From the NCBI GenBank assembly GCA_964453855.1, contig CAYVRN010000049.1:1-23082 (forward strand): 23,082 nt of DNA, read 5' to 3'. This stretch comes from JASMHC01 sp964453855. Lineage in GTDB: Bacteria > Pseudomonadota > Alphaproteobacteria > Rhodobacterales > Rhodobacteraceae. The translations under genes and the position numbers were made by a program. Positions 1-8,093 of the stretch are shown here, in pieces (position 1 is the stretch's first letter; every line of letters begins with the position of its first letter). The notes below the pieces were generated by a model. The model saw nothing but the letters and a program-made list of their open reading frames with translations, made no database searches and was not told where the DNA came from.

Positions 1-90
1 TCGGCATCCTCGCTCACGCTAGCCTACCTCTCCGATTTCACGATCTGTGCACGGGAAGGGTTCTACGCAAAGTTCGTTGACAATGCGTAG
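1..90 (+). CDS. 3' end of an unrecognised protein (partial)
   Basis: Frame 1 is open from the window edge to a TAG at 88-90, giving 29 C-terminal residues that end in GFYAKFVDNA. I do not recognise the family. A stretch this short could be open by chance. The main support is the intrinsic terminator on the same strand directly after it (108-142), which needs an upstream plus-strand gene to serve. The gene would converge on the carnitine operon, whose last gene ends at 141. The start lies outside the window. Confidence 0.35.
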   Translation, partial: SASSLTLAYLSDFTICAREGFYAKFVDNA

Positions 91-107
91 CCCCAACGCA
101 CGATGCT

Positions 108-142
108 AAGCCCCTGCGCAAGCAAGGGCTTTCGCAATTTTT
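108..142 (+). terminator. Rho-independent terminator, plus strand
   Basis: AAGCCC (108-113) pairs with GGGCTT (126-131). Inside, TGC/GCA closes a GCAA tetraloop, with one C-A mismatch between the two helices. A short T run (138-142) follows on the plus strand. The minus strand has no T run after the hairpin, so it most likely ends the plus-strand gene at 1-90. It sits against the stop codon of the convergent carnitine dehydrogenase gene. Confidence 0.6.
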
Positions 143-1616
143 AACGTTGACCAATCGCCTTACCAGCCCCTTCGGGGGTGCCAAGAACCGCTTGGGCCGT
201 TACGAATGTCTCGATATTTGCGGCGATCTCGTCTGAAGGCTCCGAGGCCCGACGGGTTTCAAGCGACACGTGAATTTGCATCGTTTCACCGGTTGCAACC
301 AGTTCGCCCTGGCAGGTCATCTCGTGCCACAGCAACATCTTCTTGCCGCCCCCGCTTAGGATACGGGTGTGCACTTCAATCGGTGCGCCCGCGTGGGCTT
401 CGTTCAGATGCCGCAAATGGGTTTCGGCGGTAAAGTAGCTGCCCCCGTTTGCGATATAGTCGGGCGTGCATCCCAGGATATGCATCATGCGATCTGTCGC
501 CGCCGAGAAACATTCCAGATAGCGGCTTTCATTCATGTGACCGTTGTAATCCAGCCAATCCAGCGGCACAGCGCGTTTGACGGTCAGCACAGGTTGCGCG
601 GGATCTTTGATCTCGGCCATAGTGCTAGCAATGCCTGCCCCAGCCAGCCGCGTCTGATCCCTGTCAGAGATCAGCTTGCCCGCCGCGTTGCCCTGTGCTT
701 TCAGCGCCCGCAGGATGCCCACAAGGTTACCGTCCCGCTCGCGCTCCAACTCGCGAATGGTTTTGTGACCGGACTGGGCATCTGACTGACCCGCAATCAG
801 ATCAACCAGCTCGTCTGTGAACTCAGGAACATCCATCAACTTGGTCCAGGGCCACGACAGACAGGGACCAAACTGCGCCATGAAGTGCTTCATGCCCGCC
901 TCGCCACCAGCCACGCGGTAGGTTTCAAACAGCCCCATCTGCGCCCAGCGCAGACCAAAGCCATAGCGCATGATGTTATCGATCTCTTCAGTGGTGGCAA
1001 TTTCGTCTTTCACCAGCCAAAGCGCCTCGCGCCAGACGGCTTCCAGCAGGCGGTCGGCCACATGGGCGTCGATCTCTTTCTTGATGTGCACCGGCTCCAT
1101 GCCGATGGCGCGCAATGTCGCCATTGCCTTGTCAGCCATCGCTTGATCGTTGGCCGCAGTCGTCACAAGTTCGATCACCGGCAATAGATAGACGGGGTTG
1201 AACGGGTGCGTCACGACCACCTGACCGGGACGGGAAAGCCCCTCTTGCAGTTCCGAAGGCTTAAAGCCACTGGTGGACGAGCCGATGACAGCACCTTCGT
1301 CGGCACAATCCATCAGCGCGGTATAGACCTTTTGCTTGATATCCAGACGCTCGGGCACGCTTTCCTGCACCCACGCGGCACCGGCAACGGCCTCGGCCAT
1401 ATCGGCATGGAAGGTCAATGTGCCCTCGGGCGGCAAGGCCACATCGCCCAATCCCGGCAACGACCGGCGTGCGTTCGCCAGAACCTCGCCGATTTTACGT
1501 TCCGCTTCGGGGTCGGGGTCGAACACCCGCACATCCCATCCGTTTAACAAGAACCGCGCGGCCCATCCGCCGCCGATAACCCCGCCACCAATGATTGCTG
1601 CTACATTGCCCATCAT
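141..1616 (-). CDS. lcdH: L-carnitine 3-dehydrogenase fused to betainyl-CoA thioesterase
   Basis: A bifunctional cytoplasmic enzyme of 491 residues. Residues 1 to about 320 are a 3-hydroxyacyl-CoA-dehydrogenase-type fold with an N-terminal Rossmann loop (GGGVIGGG at 10-17). An acidic residue at D33, after the second strand, fits NAD use. This part should oxidise L-carnitine to 3-dehydrocarnitine. Residues from about 338 to 460 form a hotdog thioesterase domain with the DWLDYNGHMN signature near 353-362, expected to hydrolyse betainyl-CoA to glycine betaine and CoA. The open frame extends upstream to 1727, but I chose the ATG at 1616 because it overlaps the stop of the preceding dehydrogenase gene (ATGA, 1613-1616) and directly precedes the Rossmann strand. 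A second ATG at 1613 is an equal alternative. The BKACE-type gene in the same operon supplies the middle step. The fused arrangement is known in other alphaproteobacteria; the assignment rests on domain order and context. Confidence 0.88.
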   Translation of the reverse strand: MMGNVAAIIGGGVIGGGWAARFLLNGWDVRVFDPDPEAERKIGEVLANARRSLPGLGDVALPPEGTLTFHADMAEAVAGAAWVQESVPERLDIKQKVYTALMDCADEGAVIGSSTSGFKPSELQEGLSRPGQVVVTHPFNPVYLLPVIELVTTAANDQAMADKAMATLRAIGMEPVHIKKEIDAHVADRLLEAVWREALWLVKDEIATTEEIDNIMRYGFGLRWAQMGLFETYRVAGGEAGMKHFMAQFGPCLSWPWTKLMDVPEFTDELVDLIAGQSDAQSGHKTIRELERERDGNLVGILRALKAQGNAAGKLISDRDQTRLAGAGIASTMAEIKDPAQPVLTVKRAVPLDWLDYNGHMNESRYLECFSAATDRMMHILGCTPDYIANGGSYFTAETHLRHLNEAHAGAPIEVHTRILSGGGKKMLLWHEMTCQGELVATGETMQIHVSLETRRASEPSDEIAANIETFVTAQAVLGTPEGAGKAIGQR

Positions 1617-2374
1617 GTCATTCGCTCCGTATGTCCGTCCACCGCGATCATCTGACCGCTGACTTTGCTTGCCGCACTTGAAGCCAGAAACCCGACCATC
1701 TGCGCGATATCTTCTGCCGTTACCCATGTCCGCATCGAGGTTCCCGCCGCATAAAGCTCGCGCACCTCTTCAATGTCGCGCCCGTCAGCGGCGGCCTCCA
1801 TCTCAAGAACCCGCTCCATCCGCGGACCTTCCACGGCCCCCGGCGCAATCGCATTCACGCGAATGCCAAAAGGTCCCAGTTCCATCGCCAGCGTTTTCAT
1901 CAGGCCAACCAGGCCCCATTTCGCCGCCACATAAGGCGAGCGATAGGGCACGCCATACTGACCACTGGTGGACGAGGTGATCGTAATCGCCCCTGCCCCT
2001 TGTGCCTTCATCACCTTAGCCGCCCAACGACAGGTCAGGAACGCGCCAAACAGGTTTACGCCAACGCAATCCTGCCACGCCTGATAGTCCAGATCCTCGA
2101 TCCGTCCAGCAGGTCCACCGGTGCCAGCATTGGCGCATACTATATCAACGCCACCCCAAGCGCCTTCGACCTTGGCAAGGAAAGCCGCCATTTGCGCCTC
2201 ATCGCGCACATCGCAAACCTCGGCAATCGCCTCGGGATGCGCCTCACGAAACTCGGCCACGGCATTCGGATCGGCATCACAAATCGCAATCCGGGCTTCT
2301 TCTTGGCAAAAATACTCAACTATCGCGCGCCCGATCCCGGACGCGCCGCCGGTGACAAGAACGCGACGGGTCAC
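1613..2374 (-). CDS. Short-chain dehydrogenase/reductase in the carnitine operon
   Basis: A classical SDR of 253 residues, the usual family length. The cofactor loop TGGASGIG is at 8-15, an acidic D33 after the second strand suggests NAD(H), and NAG is at 82-84. The catalytic set is S135, Y148 and K152 (YVAAK). The start is a GTG at 2374 that overlaps the stop of the BKACE-type gene (GTGA, 2371-2374), and the 3' end overlaps the carnitine dehydrogenase start in the same way, so all three genes are probably translationally coupled. The substrate cannot be read from the sequence. By context it could reduce the acetoacetate released by the cleavage enzyme to 3-hydroxybutyrate, or oxidise D-carnitine or another carnitine-like alcohol. 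These are inferences only. Confidence 0.85.
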   Translation of the reverse strand: MTRRVLVTGGASGIGRAIVEYFCQEEARIAICDADPNAVAEFREAHPEAIAEVCDVRDEAQMAAFLAKVEGAWGGVDIVCANAGTGGPAGRIEDLDYQAWQDCVGVNLFGAFLTCRWAAKVMKAQGAGAITITSSTSGQYGVPYRSPYVAAKWGLVGLMKTLAMELGPFGIRVNAIAPGAVEGPRMERVLEMEAAADGRDIEEVRELYAAGTSMRTWVTAEDIAQMVGFLASSAASKVSGQMIAVDGHTERMT

Positions 2375-3279
2375 TTAGGCGCCCGCTTCACCAGCCCCAG
2401 TTTCTCGCGGACCTCGGCGGGGCCAATCACCCGCGCACCCATGCCCTCGATCACACCACGGGCGCGTTCGACCAATTGGTAGTTCTCGGCCAAAACGCCT
2501 TTGTCGAGCCATAGGTTGTCTTCAAGACCGACCCGCACATTGCCCCCGGCCAGCACAGCCGCCGCCGCATAAGCCATCTGGTTCCGACCCAGTGAAAACG
2601 CGCTGAACGTCCAGTTATCGGGCACGTTGTTGACCATCGCCATAAAGGTATTCAAATCATCCGGCGCGCCCCATGGCACACCCATGCAAAGCTGCACCAG
2701 AACGTCCGGCTCCAAAACGCCATCGGCAACCAGCTGCTTGGCGTACCATAGGTGTCCGGTGTCGAACGCCTCGACCTCTGGTTTCACACCGGCTTCGGTC
2801 ATCATGCGGCCCATGGCCTGCAACATGCCGGGGGTGTTGGTCATCACATAGTCGGCCTCGGCAAAGTTCATTGTTCCGCAATCCAGCGTGCAAATCTCGG
2901 GCAGACATTCCAACACATGGGCCACGCGCTCTTCCGCGCCGATCATGTCTGTGCCTTCCGCTACAGGAAACGGGCTTTCGGTACCCCCGAAAATGATATC
3001 CCCCCCCATACCTGCCGTCAGGTTCAGCACCACGTCCACCTCGGCGTCGCGGATGCGGTCGGTGACTTCGCGGTAATATTCAAGCTTGCGCGAGGGCGCG
3101 CCGGTTTCGGGGTCGCGTACGTGGCAGTGCACGACAGCGGCACCGGCTTTGGCCGCTGCAATGGCACTATCGGCAATCTGTTTGGGGCTGCGCGGCACGT
3201 GCGGGCTGCGGTCTTGGGTACCACCCGATCCGGTGACGGCACAGGTGATGAAAACTTCGCGGTTCATGGCCAAGGGCAT
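2371..3279 (-). CDS. 3-dehydrocarnitine cleavage enzyme (DUF849/BKACE family)
   Basis: A 302-residue member of the beta-keto acid cleavage enzyme family (3-keto-5-aminohexanoate cleavage type). These zinc enzymes exchange the acyl part of a beta-keto acid with acetyl-CoA, releasing acetoacetate. Visible hallmarks are the metal-binding HCH at 51-53 followed by VRDPETG, and the GLEDN motif at 251-255. Next to a carnitine dehydrogenase with a fused thioesterase, the likely reaction is 3-dehydrocarnitine plus acetyl-CoA giving betainyl-CoA plus acetoacetate. The ATG at 3279 is chosen because a perfect AGGAGG lies at 3285-3290, five bases upstream; an internal ATG at 3267 would be 17 bases away. 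It is the first gene of the operon and is divergent from the GlxA/CdhR-type regulator, so it is presumably controlled from the 3280-3355 intergenic region. Confidence 0.87.
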   Translation of the reverse strand: MPLAMNREVFITCAVTGSGGTQDRSPHVPRSPKQIADSAIAAAKAGAAVVHCHVRDPETGAPSRKLEYYREVTDRIRDAEVDVVLNLTAGMGGDIIFGGTESPFPVAEGTDMIGAEERVAHVLECLPEICTLDCGTMNFAEADYVMTNTPGMLQAMGRMMTEAGVKPEVEAFDTGHLWYAKQLVADGVLEPDVLVQLCMGVPWGAPDDLNTFMAMVNNVPDNWTFSAFSLGRNQMAYAAAAVLAGGNVRVGLEDNLWLDKGVLAENYQLVERARGVIEGMGARVIGPAEVREKLGLVKRAPK

Positions 3280-3312
3280 GGCATCCTCCTAAATCAACTG
3301 GTCGCATGGTGC

Positions 3313-3346
3313 CAAATTTGCAGAATCGCATTTTACATTTTACGTA
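3313..3346. promoter_or_regulatory. Candidate operator region, carnitine operon/regulator divergent promoter
   Basis: The 76-base gap between the divergent genes is AT-rich compared with its surroundings. It holds the palindrome CAAATTTG (3313-3320), a perfect tandem repeat of CATTTTA (3329-3335 and 3336-3342) and the palindrome TACGTA (3341-3346). AraC-type regulators often bind direct repeats, so the tandem heptamer is a reasonable candidate site for the adjacent regulator. Heptamer copies 7 bp apart are closer than typical AraC half-sites, so this is only a candidate. Confidence 0.35.
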
Positions 3347-3355
3347 CAATATTTG

Positions 3356-4333
3356 ATGATAAACGAATCCTCTCTTTTTCAGCCCGAAGGGCGCGCGCTC
3401 AAGGTTCTGATCCTTGTGTTTGATGACACGAACGCGCTGTCGCTGGCCTCGGTCGTCGATCCGATGCGGGCGGCCAACAGACGTGCAGGCAAAAAGCTGT
3501 TCGACTGGAGCTTTGCTACCCCCGGCGGAGGCATTGCCAATCTCACGGTCGGCATCCCGATCAGCGCCCCGGGACTATTTGCGGCCACACCCGCCGATCT
3601 TTTGGTCTCGGTGGCCAGCTTTAACATCCGCAGCCAAATCTCACCGCGGCTTTTGACCAGCCTGCGCACCCACGCGCATCGCGCGCAAGGCATTGCAGCG
3701 GTGGATGGAGGCGCATGGGCGCTGGCGCAAGCGGGGTTGCTAAACGGCTACGCCGCCACCGCCCATTGGGAAGACCACGCCGAATTCACCGCCGCTTTCC
3801 CCGAAATCGAGACCCGCCGCTCGCGGTTTGTCATAGATCGCAATCGGTTGACCACAGGCGGCGCAGCGCCCTGTCTGGACATGATGCTCGAGCTGATTTC
3901 TCGCCGTCACGGTCCATCTCTGGCCGCTAGGGTCGCCAGCGCGTTTATCTATGATCCGGTGCGCGACGGAACGATCCAGCAAACCAAATTACCAACGGCC
4001 ACCATCGCAAGACGCGACAGCAGCGTTGCCAAGGCGGTTACAATCATGGCCGATAATTTGGACGAACCGTTGCCCATATCGGACATTGCTCAACGGCTGG
4101 GATTAAAACCGCGGACATTGGAGCTGCGCTTTCAGAAAGCCTTGGGAACGGCCCCTAAGCCCTACTACCTGTCTCTGCGCCTGTCCGAGGCACAACGACT
4201 GGCGACTGACACCAGTTCATCGGTGCAAGAGATCGCGTTGGCGACCGGATTTTCATCGCAAGCCGCCTTTGCGCGGGCATTCAAAGCCGCCCACGGTCAA
4301 AGCGTTTCGGACTTGCGAAAGTCCTCGGCCTAG
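3356..4333 (+). CDS. cdhR: GlxA/CdhR-type AraC-family regulator, probable carnitine catabolism activator
   Basis: A cytoplasmic transcription factor of 325 residues. The N-terminal DJ-1/PfpI-like domain spans roughly residues 15-180 (KVLILVFDDTNALSLASVVD at its start). An AraC-type double helix-turn-helix covers about 225-320, including ISDIAQRLGLKPRTLELRFQ and a second helix-turn-helix near the C-terminus. This layout is that of GlxA-family regulators, which include the carnitine regulator CdhR of Pseudomonas. Divergence from the BKACE-type gene makes carnitine control the best guess. The ATG at 3356 is preferred over an in-frame TTG at 3353; neither has a clear Shine-Dalgarno sequence. The stop lies 5 bases before the convergent ABC exporter gene ends, leaving no room for a separate terminator. 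Confidence 0.78.
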   Translation: MINESSLFQPEGRALKVLILVFDDTNALSLASVVDPMRAANRRAGKKLFDWSFATPGGGIANLTVGIPISAPGLFAATPADLLVSVASFNIRSQISPRLLTSLRTHAHRAQGIAAVDGGAWALAQAGLLNGYAATAHWEDHAEFTAAFPEIETRRSRFVIDRNRLTTGGAAPCLDMMLELISRRHGPSLAARVASAFIYDPVRDGTIQQTKLPTATIARRDSSVAKAVTIMADNLDEPLPISDIAQRLGLKPRTLELRFQKALGTAPKPYYLSLRLSEAQRLATDTSSSVQEIALATGFSSQAAFARAFKAAHGQSVSDLRKSSA

Positions 4334-4338
4334 CAGCT

Positions 4339-6168
4339 TTATTCCGCCGCTTCTGCTGCCTCGCGTTCGTGCGCTTGCATGTGCCACATCTCGGCGTAGC
4401 GGCCACCTGAGGCCAACAAATCCTGATGACGGCCACGCTCGACAATAACACCTGCCTCTAGCACGACGATCTCGTCGGCTTCGACGATGGTGGACAGGCG
4501 GTGCGCGATGGTAAGAACCGTCCGCCCTTCGCCTGCGCGGGCTAGCGCACCTTTGATCTCGTGCTCAGTCTTGGTGTCGAGCGCCGAGGTCGCCTCGTCC
4601 AGCAGAAGGATTGGAGGATTTTTCAAAAGGGTCCGCGCGATGCCGACCCGCTGCTTTTCACCGCCCGACAGTTTCAAACCGCGTTCGCCAACTGGCGTTT
4701 CGTATCCTTCGGGCAAGCTTAGGATAAAGTCGTGAATCTGGGCCGCGCGGGCGGCATCCTCGATCTCGTCCTGCGTTGCGCCCTCTTTGCCGTAAGCGAT
4801 GTTGTAGCGGATCGAGTCGTTAAACAGCACCGTGTCCTGCGGGACGACGCCGATCTGATCGTGCAGGCTGACCTGAGTGACATCACGCACGTCCTGTCCG
4901 TCGATTTTCAACGCCCCACCCGAGACGTCGTAAAACCGGAACAACAAGCGCCCGATGGTGGATTTACCGGACCCCGAGTGTCCGACGATCGCCACGGTCT
5001 TACCTGGTGCGACGTCGATGGAAACGCCCTTTAGGATCGGGCGTTCCACAGAATAACCGAAATGCACGTCCTCAAGCGTGACGCGTCCGCCGTTCACTTT
5101 GATTTCCTTGGCATCGGGTTTGTCGGTAATTTCGGCAGGTTGCTCAAGCAGATCGAACATTTCGCCCATATCCACCAAAGCCTGCCGGATTTCACGGTAG
5201 ACTGTTCCAAGAAAGCCCAGCGGCATAGTGATCTGGATCATGAAGGCGTTGACCATGACGAAGTCACCCACAGACAGGACGCCGTTTTGAACGCCCGTGG
5301 CTGCCATGATCATGACAGCAACCAGTCCGGCGGTGATGATAAAGGCCTGACCGCCGTTCAGAAATGCCAAAGATTGTGCTGTAATGATCGCATTCTTTTC
5401 ATAGCCGCGCATGGATTGATCATAACGCTCGGCCTCGCGTCTTTCGGCGCCGAAGTATTTGACCGTTTCAAAGTTCAACAGGCTGTCGATGGCCTTTTGG
5501 TTTGCATCTGTGTCTTGCTCGTTCATGCGGCGGCGGATTTGCACACGCCATTCAGTGACGCGGAATGTGAAAATTACATAAAGCGCAATGGTTACCGCAA
5601 TAACCAGCAGATAGGACAGGCCCAGTTTGTAGCCCAGATATCCTGTGACCAGCGCCAGCTCGAGTATCAACGGCCCCAAGTTGAACAGCATGAAGCGCAG
5701 CAGGAATTCAACGCCCTTCACACCACGTTCAATGATCCGGCTAAGCCCGCCTGTCTTGCGGGTAATGTGATAGCGCATTGACAGGTTGTGGATATGCTCG
5801 AAGGTTTCCAATGCAACTCGGCGCAAGGCGCGCTGCCCCACCCGGGCAAAGACAGAATCGCGCAACTGTTGGAAAACCACCGCCATCAGACGGACCAGAC
5901 CGTAAGCAACAGTCAGCCCGACGGCGCCCAGCATCAGATCCGAGGCCCCGCTATCGGAAAGTGCATCAACGGCCATACCCAAGAACAAAGGCGTGGCAAC
6001 AGCGACAAGCTTGGCCGATACCAGAAACAGCATGGCCACAACCACACGCCATTTGACCCAGAACTGACCCTCTGGCCAAAGATAAGGTGCAACCTTTTTG
6101 ATCGTGCGCTTGCCCGAGCCCCGCTGGCGTTTAATTTCTTCTTCGCTAGCTGTGACCCAACCTGCCAT
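4339..6168 (-). CDS. Atm1-like ABC exporter (fused permease and ATPase)
   Basis: A half-transporter of 609 residues in the inner membrane, working as a homodimer. Residues from about 40 to 330 form the six-helix type IV exporter domain. The nucleotide-binding domain covers about 360-595, with Walker A GHSGSGKST (396-404), signature LSGGEKQ (500-506), Walker B ILLLDEATS (520-528) and the switch histidine H556. The segment around 205-242 (RRRMNEQDTDANQKAIDSL, then NFETVKYFG) resembles the Atm1/ABCB7 group, which exports glutathione-linked sulfur compounds or metal-thiol conjugates and affects iron-sulfur and heavy-metal homeostasis. The ATG at 6168 follows an AGGGG at suitable distance. The upstream LysM gene has its own terminator, so this gene may be transcribed from within the short gap or by readthrough. 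Exact substrate not visible. Confidence 0.88.
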   Translation of the reverse strand: MAGWVTASEEEIKRQRGSGKRTIKKVAPYLWPEGQFWVKWRVVVAMLFLVSAKLVAVATPLFLGMAVDALSDSGASDLMLGAVGLTVAYGLVRLMAVVFQQLRDSVFARVGQRALRRVALETFEHIHNLSMRYHITRKTGGLSRIIERGVKGVEFLLRFMLFNLGPLILELALVTGYLGYKLGLSYLLVIAVTIALYVIFTFRVTEWRVQIRRRMNEQDTDANQKAIDSLLNFETVKYFGAERREAERYDQSMRGYEKNAIITAQSLAFLNGGQAFIITAGLVAVMIMAATGVQNGVLSVGDFVMVNAFMIQITMPLGFLGTVYREIRQALVDMGEMFDLLEQPAEITDKPDAKEIKVNGGRVTLEDVHFGYSVERPILKGVSIDVAPGKTVAIVGHSGSGKSTIGRLLFRFYDVSGGALKIDGQDVRDVTQVSLHDQIGVVPQDTVLFNDSIRYNIAYGKEGATQDEIEDAARAAQIHDFILSLPEGYETPVGERGLKLSGGEKQRVGIARTLLKNPPILLLDEATSALDTKTEHEIKGALARAGEGRTVLTIAHRLSTIVEADEIVVLEAGVIVERGRHQDLLASGGRYAEMWHMQAHEREAAEAAE

Positions 6169-6186
6169 CTTGCGACCCCTGTAAAT

Positions 6187-6213
6187 GAAAAAGGCGAGCC
6201 CGAAGGCTCGCCT
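6187..6213 (-). terminator. Rho-independent terminator of the LysM gene
   Basis: Reading the minus strand, AGGCGAGCC pairs perfectly with GGCTCGCCT (9 bp) around a TTCG loop closed by C-G, a very stable tetraloop. A TTTTT run follows on the minus strand. It starts 21 bases after the LysM stop codon. The plus strand has no comparable T run, so it acts in one direction. Confidence 0.88.
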
Positions 6214-6233
6214 CTACTTAAGTGTCGCGGGCC

Positions 6234-7991
6234 TTATTGACCAGAGCCGCGTTTCTTTTTCTTCGCACCCGGAGGAGCGGGCAATTCGAAAATCTGCCCC
6301 GGATAGATCAGATCGGGATCCCGGATCTGATCGCGGTTTGCTTCGAATATGTTCACGAAAAGAACACCGCTTCCGTAGGTTTCCCGTGAAATCGCCCACA
6401 GGGTAGACCCTGGCTGAACGACTTCGAGTGACACAAGCGGCTTGCGGGTCTTTGCAACTTCAACGACTTTTTCGGGTTCTTCGCGTTTGAAGGGTGTCTC
6501 TACACGGCTTTGAACATTCCCGTCCGCATCCACCTGATCGACACGCAGGGTGTAGACACCCGGCGCCACATCAACCAGTTCGGCTTTCCATTCGCCCGGT
6601 TCGGGGACTTCCAGAACGATAACTTGGGTATTGTTCAGATACACCCGCAGGAAACCGGCGGGGCTGAATCCGCTAAGATATACTGCACCCTGTTCGGAAT
6701 AGGTGATCGCGGCAACAGTCAACTGATCCATGACCTGAGGGGCCGCGCCAACGCCTTGCAGGATGTCAACGCCGTCGTCTTTCACCAGAAGAACCGCGGG
6801 CGCGGATTGAGACTCGGTCGGTGTTTCTGCTTCCGCACTATCGACGGCGGGCGCGGTCTGATCGGTTATTTCTTCTTCCGCCGCCTGCAACGCCTCAGTG
6901 TCTGCAATCTCTGCGCTTTGCTCAGTTTCAGTTGGGGCGCCGGTATCAGAGCTCGACATATCTTCGTTCGAAGATTCCATTCCCCCTTCTTCAACAGAGG
7001 CAACCTGTTCAGCAGGGACCGGAGCCTCTGAGGCGTTTTCTTCGGTTCCGTCCTGAGAGACTTCTGCCTTTGGTTCTTCGTCCGTCGCCTCTGCAACTTC
7101 CACTGTTTCCTCAGCAGAGCCTTCGCTCTCGGACGTGGTTGCTGCGGTTACGTCGTCTGCCTCGTTTTCTGAAACCTCAGCCACGTCGGCTTCGGTCTGT
7201 TGGGAGTTGGAAGCTGATTGTGTTTCAACGGCATCCTCCGCGTCAGCCGCAGCGACCTGCTGAACAACCGGCGCGATGATGACCTGTGCATCCGCAAGAA
7301 GCGTCGTGTCAAACTGCTTGGCGCTGAGCGTCATCACCCGCGCCTGTTCGGATTTACCGATATCAAGGAACAAAACAAATTGGCCCGACGCATCGCAAGT
7401 GCCACTTTCGACATCCTGTCCATCGACCTGAATGCTTACCAGCGAACCGGCGGGGCAAGTTCCGGCCACGACGGTTGTGCCGTCTGTTTCGACGCGAACA
7501 ACATCAAAGGCGGGAAGTGGTAAAATAGCCTGCTGAACTTCGGCCTCCTCCTCATTCCCCACTTCCGTTTGGGCATCCGCATCTGCTTCAGCCTCGGCCA
7601 CGTCCTGGTCGGTGCTGTCTGGAACTTGAGGTTCCTTGACGGCATCTGTTTCAGCCTCTTCAACAACGGCGACTTCTGTTTCTTCAGCTTCGGCGTTTTC
7701 TACCTGAGCCAAATCTTCGGTCACGTTAGCTTCGGTTTCAACTTCCACCGCAGCCTCTACAGAGTTCTGCTCGGACTCCGTATCCTCATCAACAGTCACG
7801 GTTTCCGCAGCTTGCGCTTCCGTGGTCTCGACCTTTACTGCCGACGTGCTTGCATCAGCTTCGACAACGGGGACAGAACCGCTTGATGTAGGCTCGGATG
7901 ATCGGGTTTGAGAATAATATTGCCAACCCGCAATTGCCGCGACGAATGCAAAGGCGGCGGCCACGTGAAGCGCCCCGAAATTCTTGAACAT
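6234..7991 (-). CDS. Membrane-anchored acidic LysM-domain protein
   Basis: A 585-residue envelope protein. Residues 5-26 are a single hydrophobic N-terminal segment, more likely a signal anchor than a cleaved signal, so the rest should lie in the periplasm. Two low-complexity stretches (about 35-150 and 250-400) consist largely of Glu, Ala, Val, Thr, Ser and Asp and are strongly acidic. Between and after them lie two compact beta-rich segments (about 155-245 and 405-510), similar to each other in outline (TTVVAGTCPAGSLVSIQVDG; GAVYLSGFSPAGFLRVYLNN), which look like Ig/BON-like modules. A LysM peptidoglycan-binding domain sits at about 523-571 (QPGSTLWAISRETYG to YPGQIFELP), followed by a basic tail KKKKRG. 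The likely role is tethering or spacing between inner membrane and murein. The physiological job is unknown to me. Confidence 0.85.
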   Translation of the reverse strand: MFKNFGALHVAAAFAFVAAIAGWQYYSQTRSSEPTSSGSVPVVEADASTSAVKVETTEAQAAETVTVDEDTESEQNSVEAAVEVETEANVTEDLAQVENAEAEETEVAVVEEAETDAVKEPQVPDSTDQDVAEAEADADAQTEVGNEEEAEVQQAILPLPAFDVVRVETDGTTVVAGTCPAGSLVSIQVDGQDVESGTCDASGQFVLFLDIGKSEQARVMTLSAKQFDTTLLADAQVIIAPVVQQVAAADAEDAVETQSASNSQQTEADVAEVSENEADDVTAATTSESEGSAEETVEVAEATDEEPKAEVSQDGTEENASEAPVPAEQVASVEEGGMESSNEDMSSSDTGAPTETEQSAEIADTEALQAAEEEITDQTAPAVDSAEAETPTESQSAPAVLLVKDDGVDILQGVGAAPQVMDQLTVAAITYSEQGAVYLSGFSPAGFLRVYLNNTQVIVLEVPEPGEWKAELVDVAPGVYTLRVDQVDADGNVQSRVETPFKREEPEKVVEVAKTRKPLVSLEVVQPGSTLWAISRETYGSGVLFVNIFEANRDQIRDPDLIYPGQIFELPAPPGAKKKKRGSGQ

Positions 7992-8093
7992 TTTCTGTCT
8001 ATCTTTCCTTGGCCCGATCTAGGCAGTTGAGTGAGATTACCAACGCGGTTATCAGAGGTCAAAAGGACTAAGTACATTTCGTCAGGAAAAAAC

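Noticed and set aside
1617..1727. Upstream extension of the carnitine dehydrogenase frame by 37 residues
   Set aside because: It lies wholly inside the SDR gene in another frame, its residues are basic and unlike a Rossmann N-terminus, and the ATGA-coupled start at 1616 fits better.
2752..3423. 223-residue plus-strand open frame
   Set aside because: It is antisense to the BKACE-type gene and crosses the divergent promoter and the start of the regulator gene. Its translation resembles no family; it is a GC-rich shadow.
5062..5781. 239-residue plus-strand open frame
   Set aside because: It is antisense to the ABC exporter, whose motifs are complete. The translation is rich in His, Gln and Cys with no domain.
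7000..7900. DNA repeat array or CRISPR-like structure within the LysM gene
   Set aside because: The repetitiveness is at the amino acid level (Glu, Val, Ala, Thr codons) with no regular unit or spacers.
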